This document shows positions 25,101 through 31,791 of a DNA stretch of 64,000 nt, in pieces. The stretch is from JALZVT01 sp964519335 (GTDB lineage Bacteria > Pseudomonadota > Gammaproteobacteria > Pseudomonadales > Azotimanducaceae). A program made the translations under genes and the position numbers. The DNA is taken from contig CAZFIA010000006.1 of assembly GCA_964519335.1 (NCBI GenBank), positions 9,541 to 73,540 of the forward strand, in the 5' to 3' direction. The notes beneath the pieces are model-generated. The model saw nothing but the letters and a program-made list of their open reading frames with translations, searched no databases and was not told the origin of the DNA. Position 1 is the stretch's first letter; every line of letters begins with the position of its first letter.

Positions 25101-26248
25101 CTACTCTGAACACGCCTATCGATCTGTCGGCGTCACAAGCGAATGATGGCAATCGCGGTGGCGATTTCGCCACAGGTTCTCTCAGTCACTCCGATTTGGA
25201 CAATCAGCCCTGGTGGCAGGTTGACCTCGGAGCAAGGTTTACCATTAGCCGGGTAGATGTGTTTAATCGTGAAGACTGCTGTGCGAGTTCCCTACAAGAC
25301 TTCTACGTACTTGTTTCTGAGCTGCCCTTTGGCAACCAGAGCCTTGCTGCTTTGCTTTCGGATCCTAACGTCACAGCCGTTCAAGTCAGTGGTATCGGCG
25401 GTCGACCTTCTGAAATAGCCATTAACGCAACCGGTAGACACGTTCGAGTACAGCTCCCTAGCGTTGACTATCTGCAGCTGGCAGAAGTTGAAGTGTTGGG
25501 TGTATCTGCTAACGGCAGCAGCGCAAACTTTGCGCCCACCCTTAATTCTGTTGCGGATCAAACCTCTAACCTGGGTGCGGGTGTTGGATTTAACCTCAGT
25601 GCCAGCGACCCTGAGGGTGATAGCTTGACCTTTAGCGCGACTAATCTCCCGCCGGGTCTTTCGATTCAAGCGAGTACTGGGGTGATCAGCGGTACGCTCA
25701 GCGCTAGCGGTGTATACAACGTAGTGCTTGCTGTATCCGATGGCAACAGTACCACGCAGGTGGCGCTGGTCTGGACCGTTGTCGATCCAACGGCTGCCTC
25801 GAATCTGGCGCCGGCTGGGACGGCAAGTCAGTCCTCGACGCTCGATCTTGGAATCGATTTCAGCGCGGACAACGCAATCGACGGCGTGCGGGGTGGTGTT
25901 TTCCCAACACACGCGATTGCACATTCCGATATTCAGTCCGAGCCCTGGTTTCAGATTGATCTGGGCCAGAGATATGATCTGTCGCAAATTGTGATCTTCA
26001 ATCGCGAAGATTGCTGCGCAGTGGCGCTGAGAGATTTCCACGTGTTTGTTAGCGACGTTCCTTTTGCGTCTGGCAGCGTGGCAGGTTCGCTTGCTCAAAG
26101 TGGAGTGAGTAGCAACTTTAACTCAGGTTCCGCGGGTCGCGAGACGTCAATAAGCCTCAATCGAACGGGGCGCTATGTGCGTATTCAGCTAACGGGCGCA
26201 GAATTCCTGCAGCTCGCTGAAGTTGAAGTTTACGGTGGACCGCTCTAG
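22142..26248 (+). CDS. Secreted copper amine oxidase-like enzyme with Ig-like and discoidin repeats
   Basis: 1368 residues, signal peptide ending AAA. Residues about 35-395 are a CuAO-type catalytic domain with the expected residues: base D95 (FHDVSDFGLG), TPQ-precursor Y161 (VGAYNYVPEW, although the usual N before and D after are A and N), copper ligands H209 and H211 (SHLHNYYW) and H359 (FHHTPRDED). The C-terminal ~970 residues are adhesion-type modules: putative-Ig (He_PIG) domains with DGDALTF/LPPGL/ISGTL signatures, one beta-sandwich module of carbohydrate-binding look (HGIGFDAD), then three alternating He_PIG plus F5/8C discoidin units, each discoidin with a DCC and LQLAEVE signature. 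Likely an extracellular quinoenzyme anchored to polymer or cell surfaces. Confidence 0.75.
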   Translation: MSLRKPLNRALLACASLMFAGEAAALECSTQFQIQQSFANGAVWEMCFEEQQREGIVLRDINYTSPAGVKRRVLYQANLAQIHVPYDDDGARFHDVSDFGLGGARLNDLTPADCPTGTLVQNAGKDVMCSTVHDAAALSTPNEVRYGELLALFSVSHVGAYNYVPEWRFFDDGTIEPAMGATGRLQRYTVSEEYGWPVRTGTSPVGVSHLHNYYWRLDFDLDGGDDDRFEELEFVNGPGGTRELRSTQFSTEAARSINASTQRFWRVADAGTQSGSGRAISYDIVPLETGHSDVGPTFEPWTFNDIYATNYRACERFSSHNPADAAGGCVSNGDVSGFVNGESIANNDLVVWFGLTFHHTPRDEDEAFMNTHWNRFRLSQRDWLDVGSSNSNPVVSPLSDRLNNVGDAVNFSASATDVDGDALTFTAQGLPPGLNISANGNISGTLASSGTFTVSVTATDALAASDTESFIWNVQSSSSGGGSVNFASTQTEAYGGQDIAGNVQVQDAGGTLLLQDNTWRRTSTAFDITPTTVLAFEFASSSQGEIHGIGFDADNTLTRNQIFQLWGTQLWGLQDFATYSPSGFVSYEIPVGTFYTGTGMRMIFVNDFDTGSGNNSQFRNVRVFESTGNNSGNSNVAPVVTTPGNQSSVSGTSVSLQLSGSDADGDALSWSASGLPQGLAIGAANGRITGTLSVAGTNNVVATATDPSGATGSSSFVWTVTNPQSGGVPTNVARQGTATQVSTLAVGFDLGASQAIDGGTNGNIQAFTLAHTDLATEAWWQIDLGASYDLSRIELYNRTDCCSSSLQNFHILVSDTPFVSTSLAATQAQPGVLDLAQAAIAPTQSTIALSRRGRFVRIQLEATDYLQLAEVEIYGVLASGSNTNFAPTVQNPGAQATLLGASVNLPVIASDLENNPLSYGATGLPPGLDINAQTGVIGGTPSQAGSFTVALEVSDGGSNTNLTFDWLVTSSALPANVALGGVASQSSTLNTPIDLSASQANDGNRGGDFATGSLSHSDLDNQPWWQVDLGARFTISRVDVFNREDCCASSLQDFYVLVSELPFGNQSLAALLSDPNVTAVQVSGIGGRPSEIAINATGRHVRVQLPSVDYLQLAEVEVLGVSANGSSANFAPTLNSVADQTSNLGAGVGFNLSASDPEGDSLTFSATNLPPGLSIQASTGVISGTLSASGVYNVVLAVSDGNSTTQVALVWTVVDPTAASNLAPAGTASQSSTLDLGIDFSADNAIDGVRGGVFPTHAIAHSDIQSEPWFQIDLGQRYDLSQIVIFNREDCCAVALRDFHVFVSDVPFASGSVAGSLAQSGVSSNFNSGSAGRETSISLNRTGRYVRIQLTGAEFLQLAEVEVYGGPL
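24040..26245 (+). repeat. Three tandem He_PIG + discoidin modules (protein-level repeat)
   Basis: Units of about 240 residues recur three times. Each has an Ig-like half ending LPxGL...G.I.GT and a discoidin half beginning N-x-A....STL and ending LQLAEVE. Unit discoidin halves share WWQIDLG/WWQVDLG/WFQIDLG and DCC-x-x-x-L-x-[DN]-F. DNA identity is visibly lower than protein similarity, so these are old duplications. Confidence 0.75.
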
Positions 26249-26285
26249 GCGCTAGCGCCTTACCGCTCTAGGCGCTAGCGGCGCC
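26239..26285. repeat. Direct 19-bp repeat containing palindromes at convergent gene ends
   Basis: ACCGCTCTAGGCGCTAGCG occurs at 26239-26257 and 26262-26280 (period 23). The first copy ends in the perfect 12-base palindrome GGCGCTAGCGCC (26248-26259). The repeat carries the stop codon of the amine oxidase on one strand and that of the facing gene on the other. It could act as a bidirectional terminator but has no T tract. Confidence 0.55.
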
Positions 26286-26907
26286 TTAAGCCGATCAGTG
26301 TTGCGCTCAGGGCGATGAGCCCGAGCAGCAGGCGCGGGTCGCCGCTGTTGACCCATGGGTCAAGAGGAACTGCGATGGTTTTGTTTAACGCAGCGAACTT
26401 TGCATCGTGCGGGCCCTGAAAATCTTCATTCATGGCGATCTCAACCAGGTCGCGGCGGCTGCGATAGCGCATCATCGCGCCTTGAGACCAATTTCGGGCG
26501 CCGTCTATCCCCCAGACTTCCAATGCAGCGGCGGCACTGGTGCCCAGGTTAACCGGGTGACAACCGCGGCGGATTAGCGCGGGCCACATGTGCTCCATGT
26601 AGGTGTCGAGCGCAGCTTCGGCTTCTGCGTGTGGATTTTCTACTGAAGAAGATTTGTTGAGCTCAAGCAGATTGAGCATCACAAAGTCATCTCCCGTATC
26701 GTTGGTTAGGAAGCCGCGCATTCTTTCGCGGCGTTCCGGATCCGTGCCGCGGGACTCAAGCGTTGCCAGGTAGCGCTCGATTTCTTCCGCACTAAGCGGT
26801 CCCTCGGTGTTGGTGTACCACCAGGCAAAGATCAGCCACAAAACGACGGGCAACGTGGTGCGCAACGCGCGCCTGAGCGGCGTTACTTTTTTGCGGCGTT
26901 TGGCCAT
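26275..26907 (-). CDS. Membrane protein with DUF1330-like core
   Basis: 210 residues, two terminal membrane helices (about 18-32 VLWLIFAWWY and 190-207 LLLGLIALSATLIGL) framing a soluble core. The core (FVMLNLLELNK, then ALEVWGI, MMRYRSRRDLVEIAMNEDF) looks like the dimeric alpha/beta-barrel of the DUF1330/EthD type. Function unknown. Its ATG overlaps by one base the stop of the upstream SDR gene on the same strand (TAATG), so it is the second gene of that operon. Confidence 0.65.
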   Translation of the reverse strand: MAKRRKKVTPLRRALRTTLPVVLWLIFAWWYTNTEGPLSAEEIERYLATLESRGTDPERRERMRGFLTNDTGDDFVMLNLLELNKSSSVENPHAEAEAALDTYMEHMWPALIRRGCHPVNLGTSAAAALEVWGIDGARNWSQGAMMRYRSRRDLVEIAMNEDFQGPHDAKFAALNKTIAVPLDPWVNSGDPRLLLGLIALSATLIGLRRR

Positions 26908-27671
26908 TAACGTGGCGCGAAGCGCTGTCCACCATCAACACGAATCGTTGAGCCGTTCATCATGGGTGATTCGAAGATTGCGATCGCCATGGTGGCGAAT
27001 TCGTGCGGCTGACCCATGCGTTTCGGGAAGGCGGCGTCTTTCGTAAGCTGCAGCGCGCCCTCGTCAGGAATACCGGCGGTTAAACCGGTATCGAACAAAC
27101 TGGGTGCGATGGTCATTGTGCGAATTCCCAGAGGTCCCAGGTCTCGAGCCATAGTTAGGGTCATTGCCGCTATCCCGCCCTTGGCGGCGGTGTAGGCCAC
27201 TTGACCGATTTGGCCCTCAAATGCCGCAATACTTGCCGTGTTAATCATGACACCACGTTCGCCGACGTCGTTAGGCTCGTTCTTGGCCATGTGCTCCGCG
27301 CCGATGCGGTTAACGTTGAAGCTGCCGATTAGATTGAGATCAATGATGCGTCGAAAATCGTCGAGCGAGTGTTTCTTGCCGTCGCGGGCCAATGTACGTT
27401 GCGCCACACCGCCTCCAGCGGTATTTACCAGATAGTGCAGACCACCTAAATCTTCTACGGCCTTGCCAATAACCCCTTCAATGCCGTCGAAATCCATCAC
27501 GTTACACACATGAAATGAGCCACCCAGTTCTTTGGCAACCTCCGCGCCGTTTGACTGCTCCATGTCGAGAATCGCAACCTGGCCGCCTTTCTCTGCGAAT
27601 TTGATCGCTGTGGCGCGGCACATGCCTGATGCGCCGCCAACAAAGATTGCTTTACTGCCAGAAATTTCCAT
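26907..27671 (-). CDS. SDR, 3-hydroxyacyl-CoA dehydrogenase (HSD10-like)
   Basis: 254 residues from ATG 27671, which has GGGGAG just upstream; the longer frame to 27776 is not supported. Classical short-chain dehydrogenase: FVGGASGMCRATA cofactor loop, LVNTAGG, catalytic Ser in NTASIAAFEG, Tyr-Lys in AYTAAKGG, and IAPSLFDTGL. The sequence resembles type II 3-hydroxyacyl-CoA dehydrogenases, NAD-dependent beta-oxidation enzymes. It diverges from a CmcJ-like gene and is coupled to the downstream membrane protein. Confidence 0.85.
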   Translation of the reverse strand: MEISGSKAIFVGGASGMCRATAIKFAEKGGQVAILDMEQSNGAEVAKELGGSFHVCNVMDFDGIEGVIGKAVEDLGGLHYLVNTAGGGVAQRTLARDGKKHSLDDFRRIIDLNLIGSFNVNRIGAEHMAKNEPNDVGERGVMINTASIAAFEGQIGQVAYTAAKGGIAAMTLTMARDLGPLGIRTMTIAPSLFDTGLTAGIPDEGALQLTKDAAFPKRMGQPHEFATMAIAIFESPMMNGSTIRVDGGQRFAPR

Positions 27672-27811
27672 AGTGATCTCCCCTAAAATGTTCTTATTCG
27701 TATAGCTTAACCAGTTGCGCGGTTGCCCGCCATCCGCGCGCGCCATATATTGGGGCTTGTGTTTGTACTCCACCAAGTTAACGCCAGCCAGAATGGCGCG
27801 GAGAGTAGCTT

Positions 27812-28807
27812 ATGTCGTCAAGTCAAACCCCTGTTACCAGTACAAAGTCTGGTGTTTTTAACTACATGGACTCCGGGGCAGAATCGTCGCTTTTTCGAAA
27901 TGGGCGCGTTTACACAAAGCGCGATCTCGATGGCAGTGATGGCGGCAGCTTTGGCGTAGACACCGGCGCGCACACTGTTGCTATTCAGGATGCGCGAACC
28001 CTCAAAGGCTCGGCTCGAAAATCATGTGCTATTAATGGCTTTGAGATGCTTGATGCACCCCTCGAATCTGTGGGCGTTGATTTCTTTGATCATCAACAGG
28101 TGGTTAGCACCTACTACCGAGAGTGCGAGGCGTTGGTTGCCGCCTCGACCGGCGGGCGGGCCTTTGCCTTCGACCACAATATTCGATCGGCCCAGGGCAA
28201 AGAATCCAAGCAGCGTATTACAGGGGGACAGCAAGTTCAGGGTCCGGCCAAAATGGTGCATGGCGACTACACGCTGGTGAGTGCTCCGCAGCGACTGCGG
28301 GATCTGTCTAACCCTCCCAATGCTAACGACACGCTGCGATCGGTGTTGCCGGAGGGGCAGGCGCTTTTATCTGCAGAGGATGTTGCGCAGGCGCTGAGCG
28401 CGGATGAGGACGCAAGGTTTGCGATTATCAATGTCTGGCGCAATATCGTCGATGAACCGGTTCAGACTGACCCGCTCGCCATGTGCGATGCGCAGAGCGT
28501 TGAGCCCGAAGATTTGGTGACCTTTGAGATTCACTATCATGATCGCATCGGCGAGAACTATTTTGCCAAACATCAGGACCGACATCAGTTTTACTTTTAT
28601 CCGGAACTCAGGCGTGACGAGCCGCTGCTTCTGAAGCAGTGGGATTCCTTTGGGGCGCTTGCTCGCTCCAATGGCCAGGCAGGTGATTCAACCCAGCCAA
28701 CAGAGCCGTCAACATTCTCGTTCCACAGTGCCTTTGATGATCCGGCGAGCCCGGATGATGCGGCGGATAGATGGAGTATGGAGGTGCGCTGTATTGTCCT
28801 CTACTAA
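27812..28807 (+). CDS. CmcJ/NvfI family protein, putative non-heme iron oxygenase
   Basis: 331 residues. Seen: RAFAFDHNIRSA, VHGDYT, FAIINVWRNI, PLAMCDAQSV, IGENYFAKHQDRHQFYFY, LLLKQWDS and a C-terminal SMEVRC. These match the CmcJ/NvfI pattern (cephamycin 7-alpha-hydroxylation/methoxylation and novofumigatonin endoperoxidase families), proteins of Fe(II)/2-oxoglutarate type. HGD and a later His suit an iron site. Reaction here unknown. Preceded by GGAGAG; its 3' end overlaps the start of the following SDR gene. Confidence 0.7.
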   Translation: MSSSQTPVTSTKSGVFNYMDSGAESSLFRNGRVYTKRDLDGSDGGSFGVDTGAHTVAIQDARTLKGSARKSCAINGFEMLDAPLESVGVDFFDHQQVVSTYYRECEALVAASTGGRAFAFDHNIRSAQGKESKQRITGGQQVQGPAKMVHGDYTLVSAPQRLRDLSNPPNANDTLRSVLPEGQALLSAEDVAQALSADEDARFAIINVWRNIVDEPVQTDPLAMCDAQSVEPEDLVTFEIHYHDRIGENYFAKHQDRHQFYFYPELRRDEPLLLKQWDSFGALARSNGQAGDSTQPTEPSTFSFHSAFDDPASPDDAADRWSMEVRCIVLY

Positions 28808-29498
28808 GAACGCGGTTATCACGGGTGCGAGCCGGGGTATTGGGCGAGCGATTGCGCTAAGACTTGCAGATCTTGGCTATAACGTATTTTTACTGGCGCG
28901 CGATGAATCTGTGCTTGCTGGAGTTGTGGCGGCTGCCGAAGACAAAGGTGTAAAGGCCGCAAGCCTTGCCGGTGAGCTTACGGATGAAACCTATCTCGAT
29001 GCGGCACTTGATGTGGCTCGCAGTTCTCTAGGCTCTATCGACGTGCTGGTAAACAACGCCGGTTCCGCGGTTGCACAACCGGCTCAAGAGGCCGACGTTG
29101 ATAGGTGGCGAGGCCTTATGGATTTGAATTTTCACGCTGTTGTCTCGCTATCGCAGCGTGTACTGCCCCCTATGATTGAGTCCAGAAGCGGTGCTGTCAT
29201 TAACATCTCTTCGATCATGGGTAGAACTACCGCAGCGGGCAGCGGGGCGTACTGCGCATCAAAACACGCTCTAAATGCATTCACTGAGTGCATGTACGAA
29301 GACGTGCGTGATTATGGCATCAAAGTGTCGAGCATCATGCCTGGCTTTGTAGATACTGATCTAACGGGGAGCATGGGTATGAATTCAGAGCATATGATTG
29401 CGCCCAGTGACGTTGCTGACAGCGTGCAATATGTTCTGTCTGCCTCCGCCAGCGCCTGTCCAACAGAAATAGTATTGCGGCCGCAATTGCGTCCCTGA
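28794..29498 (+). CDS. Short-chain dehydrogenase, TTG start
   Basis: 234 residues. The frame runs farther upstream, but the sensible start is TTG 28794 (SSTKNAVITGASRGIG), nine bases after a strong GGAGG at 28780-28784 that lies within the end of the CmcJ-like gene; this gives a 14-base overlap. SDR motifs: GASRGIG, LVNNAGSA, ISSIMGR, YCASKHALNA, and the C-terminal ACPTEIVLRPQ. It is probably translated together with the CmcJ-like protein and may oxidise or reduce its product. Confidence 0.8.
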   Translation: MSSTKNAVITGASRGIGRAIALRLADLGYNVFLLARDESVLAGVVAAAEDKGVKAASLAGELTDETYLDAALDVARSSLGSIDVLVNNAGSAVAQPAQEADVDRWRGLMDLNFHAVVSLSQRVLPPMIESRSGAVINISSIMGRTTAAGSGAYCASKHALNAFTECMYEDVRDYGIKVSSIMPGFVDTDLTGSMGMNSEHMIAPSDVADSVQYVLSASASACPTEIVLRPQLRP

Positions 29499-29539
29499 AC
29501 ACTAACGAAGCTTATGAACACCAAGCGAGAGATGAAATT

Positions 29540-30295
29540 ATGCGACTAGGTGCACTGCTTGGGCCGACATTGGGTACTTCTCCAAACGAAATCGCTGATC
29601 AGGCCAAGATGCTGGTAGATGAAGGGTTCGAAAGTCTTTGGGCGGTGCAGGTGGTTGGGCGCGGATTTATGGCGCCTGATCCATTGATCGCGCTAACTGT
29701 TGCCGCCACAGTTACCAACGATGTCGAATTGGGTACGGCTATCTTGCAGTTGCCGCTGTATCACCCGACCGACCTCGCACATCGCGTTCTTTCCCTGCAA
29801 CAAATTTGCGGCGATCGATTGACTCTGGGATTGGGTGCTGGCTCTACTGTGCAAGACTTCGATGCCTTTGAACGCGATTTCGAATCTCGATTTCGAACCT
29901 TCAATGAGTCGTTTGTAGAGCTGTCCGTTGCTCTTGAGACAGGCGCTAACGCCACAGCAGAACTGTCGCCCTGGCCGTCGGTGTTAGGCGGCCCGCGACT
30001 CATGTACGGCACCTGGGGTAGGGGTGTGGAACGCGCAGCCAAAGAATTTTCTGGCTGGATCGCATCGGCTCACTATCGGACGCCTGACGAATTGGAGTCG
30101 GCTATACAGCGCTACCGGGCGGCCGGCGGGCAAAGGGCGGTGGTATCCACAATTCAGTTACCTGCGAATCGTAGCCTGGGTGAAGTCGAAGAGCTGTTGC
30201 AGCGCTTCGAAACCATTGGTTTTGATGATGCTGTGGTGATGTTTCTGCCCGGCGGGGTATCTCCTCAGGAAGTTCGCAAACTCGTAAGCGTCTAA
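29540..30295 (+). CDS. LLM class flavin-dependent oxidoreductase (short)
   Basis: 251 residues, shorter than most of the luciferase-like family (300-380). Seen: ESLWAVQVVG early, VELGTAILQLPLYHP, GDRLTLGLGAGS (flavin-region loop) and VERAAKEFSGWI. It would use reduced FMN or F420 for an oxidation or reduction of an unknown substrate. The missing C-terminal helices make a reductase rather than a monooxygenase possible. Follows the SDR by 41 bases; converges with the symporter gene, overlapping by four bases. Confidence 0.75.
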   Translation: MRLGALLGPTLGTSPNEIADQAKMLVDEGFESLWAVQVVGRGFMAPDPLIALTVAATVTNDVELGTAILQLPLYHPTDLAHRVLSLQQICGDRLTLGLGAGSTVQDFDAFERDFESRFRTFNESFVELSVALETGANATAELSPWPSVLGGPRLMYGTWGRGVERAAKEFSGWIASAHYRTPDELESAIQRYRAAGGQRAVVSTIQLPANRSLGEVEELLQRFETIGFDDAVVMFLPGGVSPQEVRKLVSV

Positions 30296-31767
30296 GTACT
30301 AACTAGTCCTTGGAGTTCCGGGGACTTGCGATCTATAAGCCACACGGTGATAACCATCGATGTGCCTGACACTGGGCACCAGTACAAGAACGCGATGCCA
30401 TAAGCTTGCAATGCGTACACGCAGAGACAGGCGACTAATACGCCGGCAAGGAAACTCTTGATACTGCCGATGCCAAATCGGGCAAGCACGATGGTTGCGA
30501 ATACTATGCCGGTAACATAGCTGGGCAGTTTAAAGGTGAGATCAAGTAGACCCTGATCGGCAAATCGAGCAAAGAACAAAGTTACGCCGAAGAACACAAC
30601 ACCCCAGAACACCACAATGGCTCTTGAGGCGCGCAAGTAGTGCGCTTCGCTTTGCCCGGTGCGAATGAATCTTTCGTAGATGTGCCTCACGGTTAAGTCA
30701 GCGCTCTCGGCGAGCGTTGAATCGAGGGTAGAAATTGCCGCGGCAAATATTGCGGCGAAGAACAAGCCAGATATGCCCACAGGTATTTCGGTTGCAATAA
30801 AGTAGGGAAAGATACGATCGGGCGAGCTTGGCAATACGGTGGCGATTTCTTCTGGCAGCCCAGCTTCTGCATAAAACGCGTAGAGCCCGAGCCCGACGGC
30901 GAGAATCACCAGATGCATGGCATAAAATGCGGCAGACCAGCCGTAGGCCCTGTGCGCATCGCCCAGACTCCGGCAGGCGCGTACGCGTTGCCAGGTTCCT
31001 TGTGTGCAGGCCTGTGCCAGGGTGAGTGCAAAACCGCCGAACACTCCCGACCAGATAGTGTAGCGAATGGTTGCATCTGTTCGGGTATCGAAGAGCACGA
31101 GTTTAGCCTCATTGTCGAGTGCGATCAGCACCTGAGTTATTGGGCTTTCGAGTTGCAGCAAGATAAAGACCGCCGCGAATACCGCCCCCGCGCTGAACAG
31201 CACAAACAATAAGAAGTCTGTCCAGATAACGGTCTTAATGCCTGACAGAGCACTCCACAGCACACCAATCGCAACCACAATCGCCGCGCACCCCGGAATA
31301 CCCCAGGCTGTGATGACATCGAGCACAATGCTTGCGGTTAGCAGCTTCACGCCACTTGTGATTACGTTGAGGACTAGGCCAAGTGCCATGGACAGCTCGC
31401 CTGTGGGTCTGTCCATACGCGCGGCGATGTACTCATAGCTCGTTTGTATCCCCCGACTTAAGTAGAAAGGTCGAGCCACCAGCCAGGCGACCAGAATCTT
31501 ACCAAACGCAAGTCCCAGGATGAGCTGGAAGTAAGTGAGATTGCCTCCGTCTTTAAAAACGTTGGCCGGCACCGAAACGAAAGTGACGGAGCTAACAAGT
31601 GTGGCAACAATGCTAGCCGAGACCGCCCACCAGGGCAGACTACCACCCGCCTGAAAGAAACTATGACGGTCGCTGATGTGCCCGGACAGTTTGTGCCCGG
31701 CCCAGGTAACGAGCGCCATCAGGATTACAATAACGGCGGTGTCTATCCAGGAAAGTCCGGTGCCCAA
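30292..31767 (-). CDS. Sodium:solute symporter family transporter
   Basis: 491 residues with about 13 hydrophobic helices and the SSS-family start (FFQAGGSLPWWAVSASIVATLVSSVTF, quoted in part: GGSLPWWAVSASIVAT). Further family marks: YEYIAARMDRP and IFAAAISTLDSTLAESA. Should couple uptake of a solute (organic acid, sugar, amino acid or similar) to Na+ entry across the inner membrane. Only 24 bases separate it from the multiheme cytochrome gene upstream on the same strand, so the two are probably one transcript. Confidence 0.85.
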   Translation of the reverse strand: MGTGLSWIDTAVIVILMALVTWAGHKLSGHISDRHSFFQAGGSLPWWAVSASIVATLVSSVTFVSVPANVFKDGGNLTYFQLILGLAFGKILVAWLVARPFYLSRGIQTSYEYIAARMDRPTGELSMALGLVLNVITSGVKLLTASIVLDVITAWGIPGCAAIVVAIGVLWSALSGIKTVIWTDFLLFVLFSAGAVFAAVFILLQLESPITQVLIALDNEAKLVLFDTRTDATIRYTIWSGVFGGFALTLAQACTQGTWQRVRACRSLGDAHRAYGWSAAFYAMHLVILAVGLGLYAFYAEAGLPEEIATVLPSSPDRIFPYFIATEIPVGISGLFFAAIFAAAISTLDSTLAESADLTVRHIYERFIRTGQSEAHYLRASRAIVVFWGVVFFGVTLFFARFADQGLLDLTFKLPSYVTGIVFATIVLARFGIGSIKSFLAGVLVACLCVYALQAYGIAFLYWCPVSGTSMVITVWLIDRKSPELQGLVST

Positions 31768-31791
31768 GTATGTATGCCTGTAACTTATTTA

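Noticed and set aside
22313..26098. Reverse-strand frames inside the amine oxidase gene
   Set aside because: Low-complexity shadows of a repetitive coding sequence; no ribosome sites or family similarity.
28650..28793. N-terminal extension of the SDR frame
   Set aside because: The 48 extra residues overlap the CmcJ-like gene, look like a shadow frame, and the GGAGG/TTG pair at 28780-28794 gives a normal SDR N-terminus.
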